The notes: generated by a model not told the origin, from the sequence alone. 59,915 bases of DNA from Actinomadura montaniterrae (GCF_008923365.1 NZ_WBMR01000036.1:1-59915), one strand, 5' to 3'; shown: positions 1 to 9,004, counted from the first letter of the stretch. Numbers and translations: made by a program.

Positions 1-1
1 G

Positions 2-1012
2 GCCGCGGCGGCCGTGGCGGTCGCGACGATCGGGTCCCCGGGCTCGCCGGACTCGCCCGGCGCGGCCCGCCCGCCGGCCGGGTCGATCGACCTCGGCAAG
101 CAGGCGGTGCTCGCCGCGGCGACCAAGGCGGAGCAGGCGCCGACGGGCCGGTACTGGTACACCGACCAGCTCGACGGCCAGTCCTACATCGTGCGGGCGA
201 GGACCGGCGCGTACGCGATCGCCGGCGCGCAGAGCGAGTCGTTCAGCTGGCACGGCGCGACGTCCGGCACGGGCGAGGGCTACTACCTGCGCGACCTGCC
301 GGCACGCCCGCTGACGCCGCAGGACGAGGCGCTGTGGCGCAAGGCGGGCGCGCCGTCGAGCTTTCGCGTCCGGACCGACGGCGGCTCGACCACCTACACC
401 ACCAAGGCGACGAACTGGCGGTCGGACGGCCCGGAGGCCGGCATCGACCCGCGCGGCGGCGGGGAGTTCCTCGGCAAGTCGGCCGAGGAGCTGCGGAAGC
501 TGCCGTCCGACCCGTCCGCGCTCGCCCGCATCTTCCTCGGCGACGCGGAGATGGGGAACGCGCTCGGCATGCCGCCGGCGAGCGGGCGGAAGCCGAACCC
601 CGGGCAGGCCGCCTACGCCAAGGTCTGGCGGGTCGCGTCGCTGCTGGGCGGCGCGCCGCTCACGCCGAAGGTGCGGGCCGGGCTGATGCGGGCGCTGGCC
701 GCGCAGCCGGGCGTCCAGGCCATCGGGCACGTCACCGACCCGCTCGGCCGCCGCGGCGTCGCGCTCGCCTCCGCCGAGCGGACCACCCCGGGCCCCGCCG
801 GCCCGAAGGGCGACCCGGGCGGCTACCGCTCCCGCCAGGTGATCGTCTTCGACGAGGGCACCGGAGCGCTGCTGTCCGTCCAGGACACGCTGACCCGTCC
901 GGGCGGCGAGTACGCGGGGATGAAGCCGGGCTTCATCATCAGCTACTCGGCCAGCCGCGCGACGAACTGGACCGACGCCAAGCCGAAGCCCCCCGCCAAG
1001 CTCCCCTTCTAG
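2..1012 (+). CDS. CU044_5270 family protein, N-terminus cut by the window edge
   Basis: The frame is already open at the first bases, so the true start lies upstream. The visible 336 residues begin inside an Ala/Val-rich, probably membrane-spanning stretch and then align over their length with the complete protein at 1790-3157. Shared blocks include GRYWYTDQ, DEALWRKAG, RAGLMRALAAQPGV and the identical end KPKPPAKLPF. By comparison about 85 residues (cytoplasmic part and helix) are missing. Proteins of this family typically follow ECF sigma genes in Thermomonosporaceae-type actinomycetes. I infer a membrane-anchored partner, perhaps an anti-sigma factor, of a sigma gene just outside the window. 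No catalytic motif is visible. Confidence 0.8.
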   Translation, partial: AAAAVAVATIGSPGSPDSPGAARPPAGSIDLGKQAVLAAATKAEQAPTGRYWYTDQLDGQSYIVRARTGAYAIAGAQSESFSWHGATSGTGEGYYLRDLPARPLTPQDEALWRKAGAPSSFRVRTDGGSTTYTTKATNWRSDGPEAGIDPRGGGEFLGKSAEELRKLPSDPSALARIFLGDAEMGNALGMPPASGRKPNPGQAAYAKVWRVASLLGGAPLTPKVRAGLMRALAAQPGVQAIGHVTDPLGRRGVALASAERTTPGPAGPKGDPGGYRSRQVIVFDEGTGALLSVQDTLTRPGGEYAGMKPGFIISYSASRATNWTDAKPKPPAKLPF

Positions 1013-1178
1013 TCCCCGGACCGGGGTGAGCGCCGCCGTCGTCCCATGGCGTACGCCCCCCGGCTTCGCCCCCCGCCTTCGCCCTCCGCCCGGCCGCCCG
1101 GGCGGAGGGCGAAGGCGTTCCGGGGGATCGGTTGAGAACGGGGTGACCCGCTTCTCCCCCCACAGCGAGGATTCGCCC

Positions 1179-1793
1179 ATGGCACACGACCGCCCACCGG
1201 AGCGCGAGGGCCCGGCCAGGCCCGGCTCCGACACGGAGGTGATCGTCCGTTCGCGGCGGGAACCGGACGCGTTCGCGGAGATCTTCCACCGCCACTTCGC
1301 CGAGATCCACCGGTACGCGGCCCGCCGGCTCGGCACCGACGCGGCGGACGACATCGCCGCGGAGACCTTCCTCGTCGCGTTCCGCCGGCGCGGCCGGTTC
1401 GACCCCGCGCGCGGCACGGTCCGCCCGTGGCTGTACGGGATCGTCACCCGGCTGATCGGCCTGCACCGGCGCGCCGAGGGGCGGCGGTACCGGGCGCTCG
1501 CCCGCACGCCCGCCGAGAACGTCGAGGACGGGCACGAGGACCTGGTCGCGGCGCGCGTCACCGCCGGGGACGCCGGCGCGGCCCTCGCGGACGCGCTGGC
1601 CCGGCTGCCGCGCGGGGAGCGGGACGTCCTGCTCCTGGTGGCGCTGGCCGACCTGTCGTACGAGGAGGTCGGGCAGGCGCTCGGCCTGAAGACGGGCACG
1701 GTCGCGTCGCGGCTGCACCGCGCCCGGCGCCGGCTGCGGGAGGCGCTCGGCGCGGATTCGAGGGCACTGATGACGGAGGAGGCGACGGCGTGA
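1179..1793 (+). CDS. ECF-type RNA polymerase sigma factor
   Basis: 204 residues, the usual size for an ECF sigma factor. Region 2 spans about residues 25-95, with FHRHFAEIHRYAARRLG and the DDIAAETFLVAFRR core-binding/-10 segment. Region 4 spans about 130-195, with LPRGERDVLLLVALADLSYEEV followed by the helix-turn-helix GTVASRLHRARRRL. The ATG at 1179 was chosen because a GAGG Shine-Dalgarno lies about 8 bases upstream; an in-frame extension to 1026 has no such support. Its TGA overlaps the GTG of the next gene (GTGA), implying translational coupling to a candidate membrane partner. It is closely related to the sigma factor at 5699-6271. Target promoters cannot be read from the sequence. Confidence 0.9.
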   Translation: MAHDRPPEREGPARPGSDTEVIVRSRREPDAFAEIFHRHFAEIHRYAARRLGTDAADDIAAETFLVAFRRRGRFDPARGTVRPWLYGIVTRLIGLHRRAEGRRYRALARTPAENVEDGHEDLVAARVTAGDAGAALADALARLPRGERDVLLLVALADLSYEEVGQALGLKTGTVASRLHRARRRLREALGADSRALMTEEATA

Positions 1794-3157
1794 ACCGGAC
1801 CGACGAGATGGACGGCGTGCGGCGGCTGCTGGCCGAACCGCCGGAACCGTCGCCCGAGGCGTCCGCGAAGGCGCTCGGGATGCTGGCGGACGAGATGTCG
1901 GGCGGGCGGCGCGTCCGGGCGTCGGAGGGCCGGCGCCGGCTCGGGCGGCCGTTCGGCCTCGGGCGGCCGTTCGGGCTCGGGTGGCCGTTCGGGCTCGGCG
2001 CGGGCCTGGTCGCCGTGGGCGCCGCGGCGGCCGTCGCGATCGTGGCGACCGGCCAGGGGACGTCCGGTCCACCGGGCGCGTCCGAGGGGACGAGGCGTCC
2101 GGGAAAGGTGGACCTGAACAGGCAGGCGGTCCTCGCGGCGGCGGCGAAGGCCGAGCTGCTGCCGACCGGGAGGTACTGGTACACCGACCAGATCACGGGC
2201 CAGTCCTACATCGTGCGGCCGAAGACCGGCGCGTACGCGATCACCGGTGCGCACTTCGAGTCCTTCCGGTGGGCGGGCGCGAAGAAGGGCATGGGCGAGG
2301 CGTTCTACGGGCGTGACATCCCGGCACGTCCGCTGACGCCGAAGGACGAGGCGCTCTGGCGGAAGGCCGGTTCGCCGTCGGCGTTCCGGGTGTGGTCGAA
2401 CGACCACTACTACACCTACGACCGGCACACGTCCCCCTGGCAGGTGGACCATCCGAACGCCGCGGGCGGCGGTCACTGGTTCGGCTCCGGCCCGAACGGC
2501 GGCGACATGACGGTCGACGACCTGCAGAACCTGCCCACCGACCCCGCGAGCCTCGCCGCGCGGTTCCTCAGCGGGGCGTCCGTGCCCGAACGGCGGAAGC
2601 AGGCGCTCCAGAGGCAGGTCGACTCGCTGCGGAGGGCCCCCGTCCCGGACGACCCGAAGAAGCGCGCCGAGAGAGCCGGGAGCCTGAAGGTGCTCCAGTC
2701 GATGATGGACGACGTCGACGGGCAGATCGCCGAGGATCCGCACGGCTCCCGCGACAAGGTCCTGGACGTCGGGAACCTGATGATGGACCTGCCGCTCCCG
2801 CCGGCGGTGCGGGCCGGGCTGATGCGGGCGCTCGCCGCCCAGCCCGGGGTGCGGGCGATCGGGCCGGTGGTGGACGGGCTCGGCCGCAAGGGGATCGCGC
2901 TGGCCGGTCCCGACACCACCGCCCGGATCGACGGCGAGTACGGGGCCCCCGCCGCCGAGCAGGGGTCCTACACCTCGCACGAGGAGATCATGTTCGATCC
3001 GGCGACCGGTGAGCTGCTCGGCAGCCGGGACGTGCTGACCCGGCCGGGCGGCGCCTACCGGTCGCAGGCGCCCGGCTTCGTGATCAACTACTGGCTGGTG
3101 CGGTCGTCCGGCTGGACGGAGGCCAAGCCGAAGCCCCCGGCCAAGCTCCCCTTCTGA
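1790..3157 (+). CDS. CU044_5270 family membrane protein, candidate sigma-factor partner
   Basis: 455 residues from a GTG that overlaps the sigma-factor stop by four bases. Residues 1-60 look cytoplasmic. They are followed by three in-frame copies of the hexapeptide GRPFGL or GWPFGL (18-bp tandem repeats near 1945-1998) and a single hydrophobic helix (about residues 64-84). The remaining roughly 370 residues would be extracytoplasmic. Compared with the protein at 2-1012 it carries an extra charged, probably coiled segment around residues 265-325. The sigma + one-helix-protein arrangement is that of an ECF factor with a transmembrane anti-sigma factor, but no ZAS/HxxxCxxC motif is present, so the role is inferred. 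Confidence 0.85.
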   Translation: MNRTDEMDGVRRLLAEPPEPSPEASAKALGMLADEMSGGRRVRASEGRRRLGRPFGLGRPFGLGWPFGLGAGLVAVGAAAAVAIVATGQGTSGPPGASEGTRRPGKVDLNRQAVLAAAAKAELLPTGRYWYTDQITGQSYIVRPKTGAYAITGAHFESFRWAGAKKGMGEAFYGRDIPARPLTPKDEALWRKAGSPSAFRVWSNDHYYTYDRHTSPWQVDHPNAAGGGHWFGSGPNGGDMTVDDLQNLPTDPASLAARFLSGASVPERRKQALQRQVDSLRRAPVPDDPKKRAERAGSLKVLQSMMDDVDGQIAEDPHGSRDKVLDVGNLMMDLPLPPAVRAGLMRALAAQPGVRAIGPVVDGLGRKGIALAGPDTTARIDGEYGAPAAEQGSYTSHEEIMFDPATGELLGSRDVLTRPGGAYRSQAPGFVINYWLVRSSGWTEAKPKPPAKLPF

Positions 3158-3169
3158 GGTCCGTGGCGG

Positions 3170-3203
3170 GCCGCCCTCATCCGGACCCGGATGTGAGGGC
3201 GGC
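3170..3203. terminator. bidirectional hairpin terminator
   Basis: A 10-bp perfect stem, GCCGCCCTCA paired with TGAGGGCGGC, is extended by an inner TCCG/CGGA pairing. It sits between the converging stop codons at 3157 (+) and 3215 (-). There is no T-run, as is common in GC-rich actinomycetes. Confidence 0.6.
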
Positions 3204-3214
3204 ACGCCACGACC

Positions 3215-3994
3215 TCAACGGCGGGTCCGGGCCTCGATGCCGTCCAGGACGCAGGACAGGCCGTAGTCGAAGCGCTCCTCCACCACGCCGGCGGTGTCGC
3301 GGACCCAGACCTCCCGGATGTGCGCGGTGAGCCGGGGGTGGCGCTCGGCGATCCCGTCCAGGTAGGGGCCGAGGGCCTGTATCCAGTCCTCGCCCGTGGC
3401 GGTGCCGTGGACGCCCTGCCAGCTCGCCTCGCTGCCGGCCGCGCCGATGACGTAGTCGGCGATCAGCGACATCGCGTTGTCCAGGGCCGTGCCGGTGAGG
3501 CCGGCCCCGTCGAAGGCGCCGATCACCTCGTCGAGGACGCGGGTGGCGTTCGGGCCGATCATCGGCTGGGCGCCGAACAGCGGCACCGTCCAGGGATGCC
3601 GGTGGATCATCGCGCGCAGGTCGCGGGCGTAGCCGGCGACGGCGGCGCGCCATCCCCCGGCGTCCGGGCCGTCGTTCGGGCCGTCGTCCGCGTCTGCTTC
3701 CGCGCCGTCGTCCGGGCGGGGTACGCGGACCTCGCCCATCACCCGGTCGAGGGCGAGCTCCAGCAGCTCGTCCTTGTTCGCGACGTGCCAGTAGACGGAC
3801 GTCGCGCCGGAGTTCAGCCGGGTGCCGAGCCGCCGCATGCTGAGCCCGTCCAGGCCCTCGGCGTCGAGCAGCTCCAGCGCCGCGTCGACGATCTGGTCGC
3901 GGGTGAGCGTCGGCTGCTCGCGCTTGGCCCGCCGGGGCCGCGTCCACACCGACTCCGGCGGCTTCTTCCCGTCCGCCTGGGCCGCCTTCGCCAT
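3215..3994 (-). CDS. TetR/AcrR family transcriptional regulator
   Basis: 259 residues. A charged N-terminal extension (residues 1-30) precedes a TetR helix-turn-helix at about 31-80: TRDQIVDAALELLDAEG, then LSMRRLGTRLNSGATSVYWHV and KDELLELALD. The rest is the helical ligand/dimer domain of the TetR_C class. The gene diverges from the efflux pump at 4104. The 109-bp gap holds direct and inverted repeats (4036-4092) that are good operator candidates, so it most likely represses itself and the pump until the pump substrate binds. There is a short Asp/Ala-rich insertion near residues 105-120. Confidence 0.9.
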   Translation of the reverse strand: MAKAAQADGKKPPESVWTRPRRAKREQPTLTRDQIVDAALELLDAEGLDGLSMRRLGTRLNSGATSVYWHVANKDELLELALDRVMGEVRVPRPDDGAEADADDGPNDGPDAGGWRAAVAGYARDLRAMIHRHPWTVPLFGAQPMIGPNATRVLDEVIGAFDGAGLTGTALDNAMSLIADYVIGAAGSEASWQGVHGTATGEDWIQALGPYLDGIAERHPRLTAHIREVWVRDTAGVVEERFDYGLSCVLDGIEARTRR

Positions 3995-4035
3995 CCGGTT
4001 CCTCCTCGGCGCTGGGTTCGTTCCCCCCAGAGTAC

Positions 4036-4092
4036 TTGAACAGTGTGCGAGTCACGTCGTACGGTGTGCGAGTCAGCTCGAACACTGTACGA
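4036..4092 (+). promoter_or_regulatory. promoter with probable TetR operators for the efflux gene
   Basis: TTGAAC (4036-4041) and TACGGT (4060-4065), 18 bp apart, form a plausible -35/-10 pair. Overlapping them are a 14-bp direct repeat (CAGTGTGCGAGTCA at 4041 and CGGTGTGCGAGTCA at 4062, exactly 21 bp apart) and an inverted repeat TCGTACGGTGT (4057-4067) with ACACTGTACGA (4082-4092), 10 of 11 matched. Position and symmetry suit binding by the divergent TetR protein. Confidence 0.6.
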
Positions 4093-4103
4093 GGAGACCT
4101 TCC

Positions 4104-5612
4104 GTGAACGCAGCCGTCCCGCCGCCCCACCCCCGCCGGTGGCAGATCCTCGGCGTCCTGTGCCTGAGCCTGCTCGCCGTCACCGTCGACAACACGATCC
4201 TCAACGTCGCGATCCCGTCGCTGCTCAAGGACCTGCACGCGACCATGTCCGACGTCCAGTGGACGATCGACGCCTACTCGCTCGTCTTCGCCGGCCTGCT
4301 GCTCACCGCCGGCGGCCTCGGCGACCGCTTCGGCCGCCGCCGCGCCATGCTGGCCGGCTTCGCGCTGTTCGGCGGCGGCTCGCTGCTCGGCGCGTTCGCC
4401 GCGCACCCCGGCGAGCTGATCGCCATGCGGGCCGTGATGGGCCTCGGCGGCGCCTTCCTGATGCCGGGCACCCTGTCGATCATGGCGCAGGTGTTCGGCC
4501 CGGACGAGCGCGCCAGGGCGTTCGCGATCTGGGGCGCCACCTCCATGATCGGCGTCGCGGGCGGGCCCGCGCTCGGCGGCGTGCTGCTGGAGCACTTCTG
4601 GTGGGGCTCGGTCTTCCTGGTGAACGTCCCCGTCACGGTCGCCGCCGTCATCGGCCTGCTCGTCCTGGTCCCCGAGTCGCGCGGCCCGCGCCGCCGCCCG
4701 GACGTCCCCGGCTCCGTGCTGTCCACCATCGGCATGGCCGCGCTCGTGTGGGCGATCATCTCTGCTCCCGACCACGGCTGGACCGGTGCCCGCACCCTCG
4801 CCGGCCTCGCGCTCGGCATCGCCGCCCTCGCCGCGTTCGCCGCCTGGCAGCGCCGCAACCCCGAGCCGATGCTCGACCTCGCCCTGCTGCGGCGGCGCGC
4901 CTTCTCCGGCTCCGCCGCCGTCATCGCGATCCTCGGGTTCGTCCTCGCCGGGACGCTGTTCGCCCTCACCCAGACGCTCCAGCTCGTCCTCGGCTACGGC
5001 CCGCTCAAGGCCGGGCTCGCGCTGCTGCCCTGCGCGGTCGCCGCGGCGGTCGGCAATGGCCTCGGCGCCGCCCTCGGAGCCCGCCTCGGCGGACGCCCCG
5101 CCCTGGTCACCGGCCTGCTCGTCATCGCCGCCGGGTTCGGCGCCCTCGCCCTCGAGGGCCCCGGCGACGGCTTCGCCCCGATCATCACCGGGCTCGTCGT
5201 CATCGGGTTCGGCATGGGGCTCGGCTCCCCGCCCGCCTACGACCTGCTGATGGCGGCCGTCCCCGCCGAGGAGGCCGGCGTCGGGTCCGCGGTGAACGAC
5301 GCGGGCCAGGAGCTCGGCAACGCGCTCGGCGTCGCCGTCCTCGGCAGCGTCATCTCCGCCGTCTACGCCCGCGCCCTGCCGGACGGCGCGCCCGCCGCCG
5401 CGAAGCACTCGCTCGGCGAGGCCCTCGCGCTCGGCGACCCCGCCCTCGCGCACCAGGCCCGCGACGCGTTCGTCCACGCGGTGTCGATCGGCTCCCTCGC
5501 CGGATGCGGCGCCACCCTCGCCGCCGCCCTGTTCGCCGCGGTCGTCCTGCGCGGCGTCCCCCGCCCCGCCGCCGCGTCCACCGGCGCGGAGAAGGTCGCC
5601 GAGCCCGCGTGA
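4104..5612 (+). CDS. MFS drug efflux transporter, DHA2 (14-helix) type
   Basis: 502 residues starting at a GTG preceded by GAGGAG at 4091-4096. Fourteen hydrophobic segments are expected and the sequence is dense with them. Signature motifs are visible: TVDNTILNVAIPSL in helix 1 (DHA2 motif D1), GGLGDRFGRRRAML (motif A between helices 2 and 3), and GVAGGPALGGVLLE (motif C of antiporters). Members of this family export drugs, antiseptics or secondary metabolites in exchange for protons. The divergent TetR gene and operators in between indicate substrate-induced expression. The substrate cannot be deduced. Confidence 0.92.
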   Translation: MNAAVPPPHPRRWQILGVLCLSLLAVTVDNTILNVAIPSLLKDLHATMSDVQWTIDAYSLVFAGLLLTAGGLGDRFGRRRAMLAGFALFGGGSLLGAFAAHPGELIAMRAVMGLGGAFLMPGTLSIMAQVFGPDERARAFAIWGATSMIGVAGGPALGGVLLEHFWWGSVFLVNVPVTVAAVIGLLVLVPESRGPRRRPDVPGSVLSTIGMAALVWAIISAPDHGWTGARTLAGLALGIAALAAFAAWQRRNPEPMLDLALLRRRAFSGSAAVIAILGFVLAGTLFALTQTLQLVLGYGPLKAGLALLPCAVAAAVGNGLGAALGARLGGRPALVTGLLVIAAGFGALALEGPGDGFAPIITGLVVIGFGMGLGSPPAYDLLMAAVPAEEAGVGSAVNDAGQELGNALGVAVLGSVISAVYARALPDGAPAAAKHSLGEALALGDPALAHQARDAFVHAVSIGSLAGCGATLAAALFAAVVLRGVPRPAAASTGAEKVAEPA

Positions 5613-5698
5613 AAGCGACCGGGGGGACGAGCGGAGTAGCAGTGACGACCATCCCCCCGGAGGTGCCCGATGCCGGACCCCAAGGAAGGGGCGGCCGA

Positions 5699-6271
5699 GT
5701 GACCGCCCCGCCCGAGACGGCCCCGACGGACGCGGAACTGCTCGCCGCGTCCGTCCGCGACGGCGACCGCTTCACCGCCGTCTACGACCGGCACTACGCC
5801 GGCGTCCACCGCTACGTCGCCGGACGCCTCGGCCCGCAGGCGGCCGACGACGTCGTCGCCGAGACGTTCCTCACCGCGTTCCGCCGCCGCGCCGCCTTCG
5901 ACCCGTCCCGCGGCGACGTCCGGCCCTGGCTGTTCGGCATCGCGACCAACCTGATCGCCCAGCACCGGCGGACCGAGACCCGCCGCTACCGGGCGCTCGC
6001 CAAGGTCGGCGCCGACCGCGACCCCGGCGGGCACGACGACCGCGTCGCGGCCTCGGTGTCCGCCGAACGGCTCCAGCCGTCGCTGGCCCGCGCGCTCGCC
6101 GCCCTGTCCCGCAAGGACCGCGACGTCGTGCTCCTCAAGGCGCTCGCCCAGCTCACCCACGAGGAGATCGCCGACGTCCTCGGCATCCCGTACGGCACCG
6201 TCGGCTCCCGCCTCAGCCGCGCCCGCCGCAAGCTCCGCGCCGCCCTGCCCGCCCACACGGAAGGCCCGTGA
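5699..6271 (+). CDS. ECF-type RNA polymerase sigma factor
   Basis: 190 residues from a GTG with a strong GGAAGGGG ribosome site at 5684-5691; in-frame GTGs at 5609 and 5642 would add an unconserved, low-complexity N-terminus. Region 2: FTAVYDRHYAGVHRYVAGRLG with DDVVAETFLTAFRRR. Region 4: LSRKDRDVVLLKALAQLTHEEI and GTVGSRLSRARRKLRAAL. It closely resembles the sigma factor at 1179-1793, including the RRTETRRYRALA linker, so the two modules are paralogous. It is followed at once by its own CU044_5270-like partner. Confidence 0.9.
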   Translation: MTAPPETAPTDAELLAASVRDGDRFTAVYDRHYAGVHRYVAGRLGPQAADDVVAETFLTAFRRRAAFDPSRGDVRPWLFGIATNLIAQHRRTETRRYRALAKVGADRDPGGHDDRVAASVSAERLQPSLARALAALSRKDRDVVLLKALAQLTHEEIADVLGIPYGTVGSRLSRARRKLRAALPAHTEGP

Positions 6272-6273
6272 CC

Positions 6274-7290
6274 ATGGACGAACTCCAGATGATCGCCACG
6301 ATGCTCGACGAGCCGCCCGCGCCGGACGCCGAGGCCGCCGTCCGGCGCCGGCTCATGGATGGGATGCGGGAGCCGGAGCGCGCGGCGCGCCGGGCCTGGC
6401 GCCGCCCCGCCCTCTGGAGCGGCCTCGGCCTCGCCGCCACGGCCGCCGCCGTCACGGGCGCGCTGACCCTGACGTCCGGCACCGCGCCCCGCGCGCCCGA
6501 CCCCGGCCCGGGCGCCGTCCGGCCGATGTCGGCGAAGACAGTCCTGCTCACCGCCGCCGAGCACGCCGAGGCGGCACCGTCCACCGGCACGTACTGGCAC
6601 GTCCGGACGCTGACGAGCATCCCCTTCCACGGCGGCCCGCGCAAAGGCGGCTACTGGGGGAGCAGGCTGACGGTCGGCGAGACCTGGACCCTCCGCGACG
6701 GCCGGTCCTGGACCGGCTACCGCGAAGCCGGCGTGAGGATCGCCCCGAAGGACGAGGCCGCCTGGAAGCGGGACGGCTCGCCCAACAAGGCGGCCTCCGG
6801 GCACGGGCTCTTCAAGGACAAGGGGCCCGGTACCTTCCTGGTCTGCGACAAGGAGATGTCCTTCACGCAGGTGCAGGCGCTGCCCGCCGAGCCCGCCGGG
6901 CTGCTGAGCGCCCTCAAGCGGGCGATGCTGCACAACGACGACGGCCCGGTGCCCCCGAGCGCGCAGCGGACGTTCGTCGCGGGCTGCCTGGCGGGGCTGC
7001 TCGCCGACGTCCCCGTGGCGCCGAAGGTGCGCGCCGCCGCCTACCGGGCCCTGGCGGCCACGCCGGGCGTCACCGTCACCGGCCGGACCACCGACGAGCG
7101 GGGCCGCACCGGGATCGGCCTGGTCGTGCCGGAGGGCCGGGGCGGCTCCAGCACGATGATCATCGATCCGGACAGCTCGCTCGTCCTCTCCACCACGGTC
7201 GGGCACGGCTCCGGAGGCAAGGACGTCGCCCGGATCATCCTCGAGGCCGGCTGGACCGACGCGAGCCCGAAGGTCCCCGCGCTCCCCTGA
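6274..7290 (+). CDS. CU044_5270-like membrane protein, candidate sigma-factor partner
   Basis: 338 residues from ATG 6274, which has GGAAGG nine bases upstream; a GTG at 6268 overlapping the sigma stop is an alternative. It has the same architecture as the proteins at 2-1012 and 1790-3157 but is shorter and more divergent: about 45 cytoplasmic residues, one helix near residues 46-66 (LGLAATAAAVTGALTL), then an outer domain with TGTYWHV, PKDEAAWKRDGSP, the block around APKVRAAAYRALAATPGV, and an end matching WTDASPK. It is co-transcribed with the sigma gene. Role as membrane regulator or sensor is inferred from pairing and topology. Confidence 0.82.
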   Translation: MDELQMIATMLDEPPAPDAEAAVRRRLMDGMREPERAARRAWRRPALWSGLGLAATAAAVTGALTLTSGTAPRAPDPGPGAVRPMSAKTVLLTAAEHAEAAPSTGTYWHVRTLTSIPFHGGPRKGGYWGSRLTVGETWTLRDGRSWTGYREAGVRIAPKDEAAWKRDGSPNKAASGHGLFKDKGPGTFLVCDKEMSFTQVQALPAEPAGLLSALKRAMLHNDDGPVPPSAQRTFVAGCLAGLLADVPVAPKVRAAAYRALAATPGVTVTGRTTDERGRTGIGLVVPEGRGGSSTMIIDPDSSLVLSTTVGHGSGGKDVARIILEAGWTDASPKVPALP

Positions 7291-7303
7291 CCGCGGCGGG
7301 TGT

Positions 7304-7333
7304 GCCGCCCCCGCCGTCGCGGGCGGGGGCGGC
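7304..7333. terminator. bidirectional hairpin terminator
   Basis: A perfect 12-bp stem GCCGCCCCCGCC / GGCGGGGGCGGC with a 6-base loop lies between converging genes (stops at 7290 and 7344). Confidence 0.7.
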
Positions 7334-7343
7334 GCGCCGCGGC

Positions 7344-8879
7344 TCAGGCCAGGAGGTCGGAAGGGCCGGTACCCGTCTCGGTGAGGGCGAGGGAGCCGCC
7401 CGCCCGCGCGGTCAGCCACTGGCTGGGCCGGTAGCGCGGGTCGCCGGTTCCGGTGTGCAGGATCTCCAGGACGTCGAGGACGCGGTCGGCGCCCACGTGC
7501 TCGCCCCACTCCAGCGGCCCGCGCGGGTAGCCGAGGCCGAGCCGGACGGCGGTGTCGATGTCCTCCGGCCGGGCCAGCCGCTGCTCCGCGATGCCGCAGG
7601 CCACGTTCACGATCGAGGCGAGCAGCCGCGGCGCGACCGCCGCGGGCGCGTCCCGGACGACGGTCACCGACCGTCCCGTCGCGAGCAGCGCGGCGAGCGC
7701 GGCGCGCCCGGCCTCCGCGTCCACGGCGGGCGGGACGACGAGGGTGAGCCGGCTGAAGAACCCGAAGAACGCGTCGATGCCGAGCGTCCGCTCCGGAGGG
7801 TGGCCGCCTCCCACGCCGCGGGACGCGTCGACGAGGACGACGGCGCCCGGCGACGGCCCGTCGCCCGCCTCGACGTCCACGCCGGCCTCGGCCAGCAGGG
7901 CGCCGAGCGTGTCCCGCAGGTCCTCGGCGAGCCAGACCGGCCGGGCGCCGACGTCCGGGGCGGTGGCCTCCGGCGGTTCCTGCTTCACGCCGTCCACGTA
8001 CTTGTAGAAGCCCTCGCCCGACTTGCGGCCGAGGAGCCCCGCCTCCATGCGTGCGCGGCCGATGCGGGACGGCCGGTACCGCGGCTCGGTGTAGAAGCCC
8101 GTCCAGATCGACTCCATCACGGGGTGCGAGACGTCCATGCCGGTGAGGTCGAGCAGCTCGCACGGGCCCATCTTCAGGCCGAGGACGTCGCGGGCGATGC
8201 GGTCGATGTCGGCCGGTTCCGCGATGCCCTCGGACAGGATCTGCAGCGCCTCCGTCACCAGGCCGCGCCCGGCGTGGTTGACGAGGAAGCCGGGCGCGTC
8301 CGGGGCGAGCACCGGTTCGTGGCCGAGCCGCTGGACGAGATCGGCCAGCGCGCCCGGGATCCACGGGGCGGTCCGCGCGCCCGGGATCACCTCGACGAGC
8401 CGCATCAGCGGGACCGGGTTGAAGAAGTGCAGCCCGGCGAGCCGCGACGGGTCACCGAGCGCCGCGCCGATCGCCGTCACCGGCAGCGAGCTGGTGTTCG
8501 TCGCGAACAGGACCCGCTCGTCGGCGGCCTTCTCCAGCGCCGCGAACAGCTCCCGCTTGGTGTCGAGGTCCTCTCGGACGGCCTCGATGACCAGGTCGCA
8601 GTCCTGCAACGGGGTGAGCGGCTCACCGACGGGCTTCAGCCGCGCCTTCGCCGCCGCCGCGTCGCCCGCCGCCATCCGGCCCTTGGCGACGAGCTTGTCG
8701 AACATCGCGCCGACGTGCTCGACGGCGCTCTGCACGGCCTCGAACCGGAGGTCCGCCAGCTCCACGGTCAGCCCGCCGGCCGCCGCGAGCTGCGCGATCC
8801 CGCGCCCCATCGCGCCCGTCCCGATGACCCGCACGGTCGCTACCCGCCCTGCCCATTCGCCTGCGGCCCACTGCTCCAT
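7344..8879 (-). CDS. 3-hydroxyacyl-CoA dehydrogenase (PaaH/FadB-like)
   Basis: 511 residues. The start is the ATG at 8879, with GAGGAGG five bases upstream; an open extension to 8960 lacks support. An N-terminal Rossmann domain carries the NAD motif GTGAMGRG. The catalytic His region GLHFFNPVPLMRLVEV follows, then two C-terminal 3HCDH domains in tandem, as in the roughly 480-510 residue PaaH class (VDGVKQEP starts a variable linker). It oxidises (S)-3-hydroxyacyl-CoA to 3-oxoacyl-CoA with NAD+. The divergent thiolase at 9005 would cleave the product, so the two genes carry out the last two steps of a beta-oxidation-type pathway (fatty-acid or aromatic-derived CoA esters). Confidence 0.9.
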   Translation of the reverse strand: MEQWAAGEWAGRVATVRVIGTGAMGRGIAQLAAAGGLTVELADLRFEAVQSAVEHVGAMFDKLVAKGRMAAGDAAAAKARLKPVGEPLTPLQDCDLVIEAVREDLDTKRELFAALEKAADERVLFATNTSSLPVTAIGAALGDPSRLAGLHFFNPVPLMRLVEVIPGARTAPWIPGALADLVQRLGHEPVLAPDAPGFLVNHAGRGLVTEALQILSEGIAEPADIDRIARDVLGLKMGPCELLDLTGMDVSHPVMESIWTGFYTEPRYRPSRIGRARMEAGLLGRKSGEGFYKYVDGVKQEPPEATAPDVGARPVWLAEDLRDTLGALLAEAGVDVEAGDGPSPGAVVLVDASRGVGGGHPPERTLGIDAFFGFFSRLTLVVPPAVDAEAGRAALAALLATGRSVTVVRDAPAAVAPRLLASIVNVACGIAEQRLARPEDIDTAVRLGLGYPRGPLEWGEHVGADRVLDVLEILHTGTGDPRYRPSQWLTARAGGSLALTETGTGPSDLLA

Positions 8880-9004
8880 CGCGCCTCCTCGCTCGCCTTC
8901 CTCGCATTCAACCCCCCGCCGTGCCCGGGCCCGGACGCGGGTCGCGAACTTCGAGGTCATAACCTGCGGAGTGCCCGCCGTTCCCGGATTGAGGAGAACC
9001 TGCC

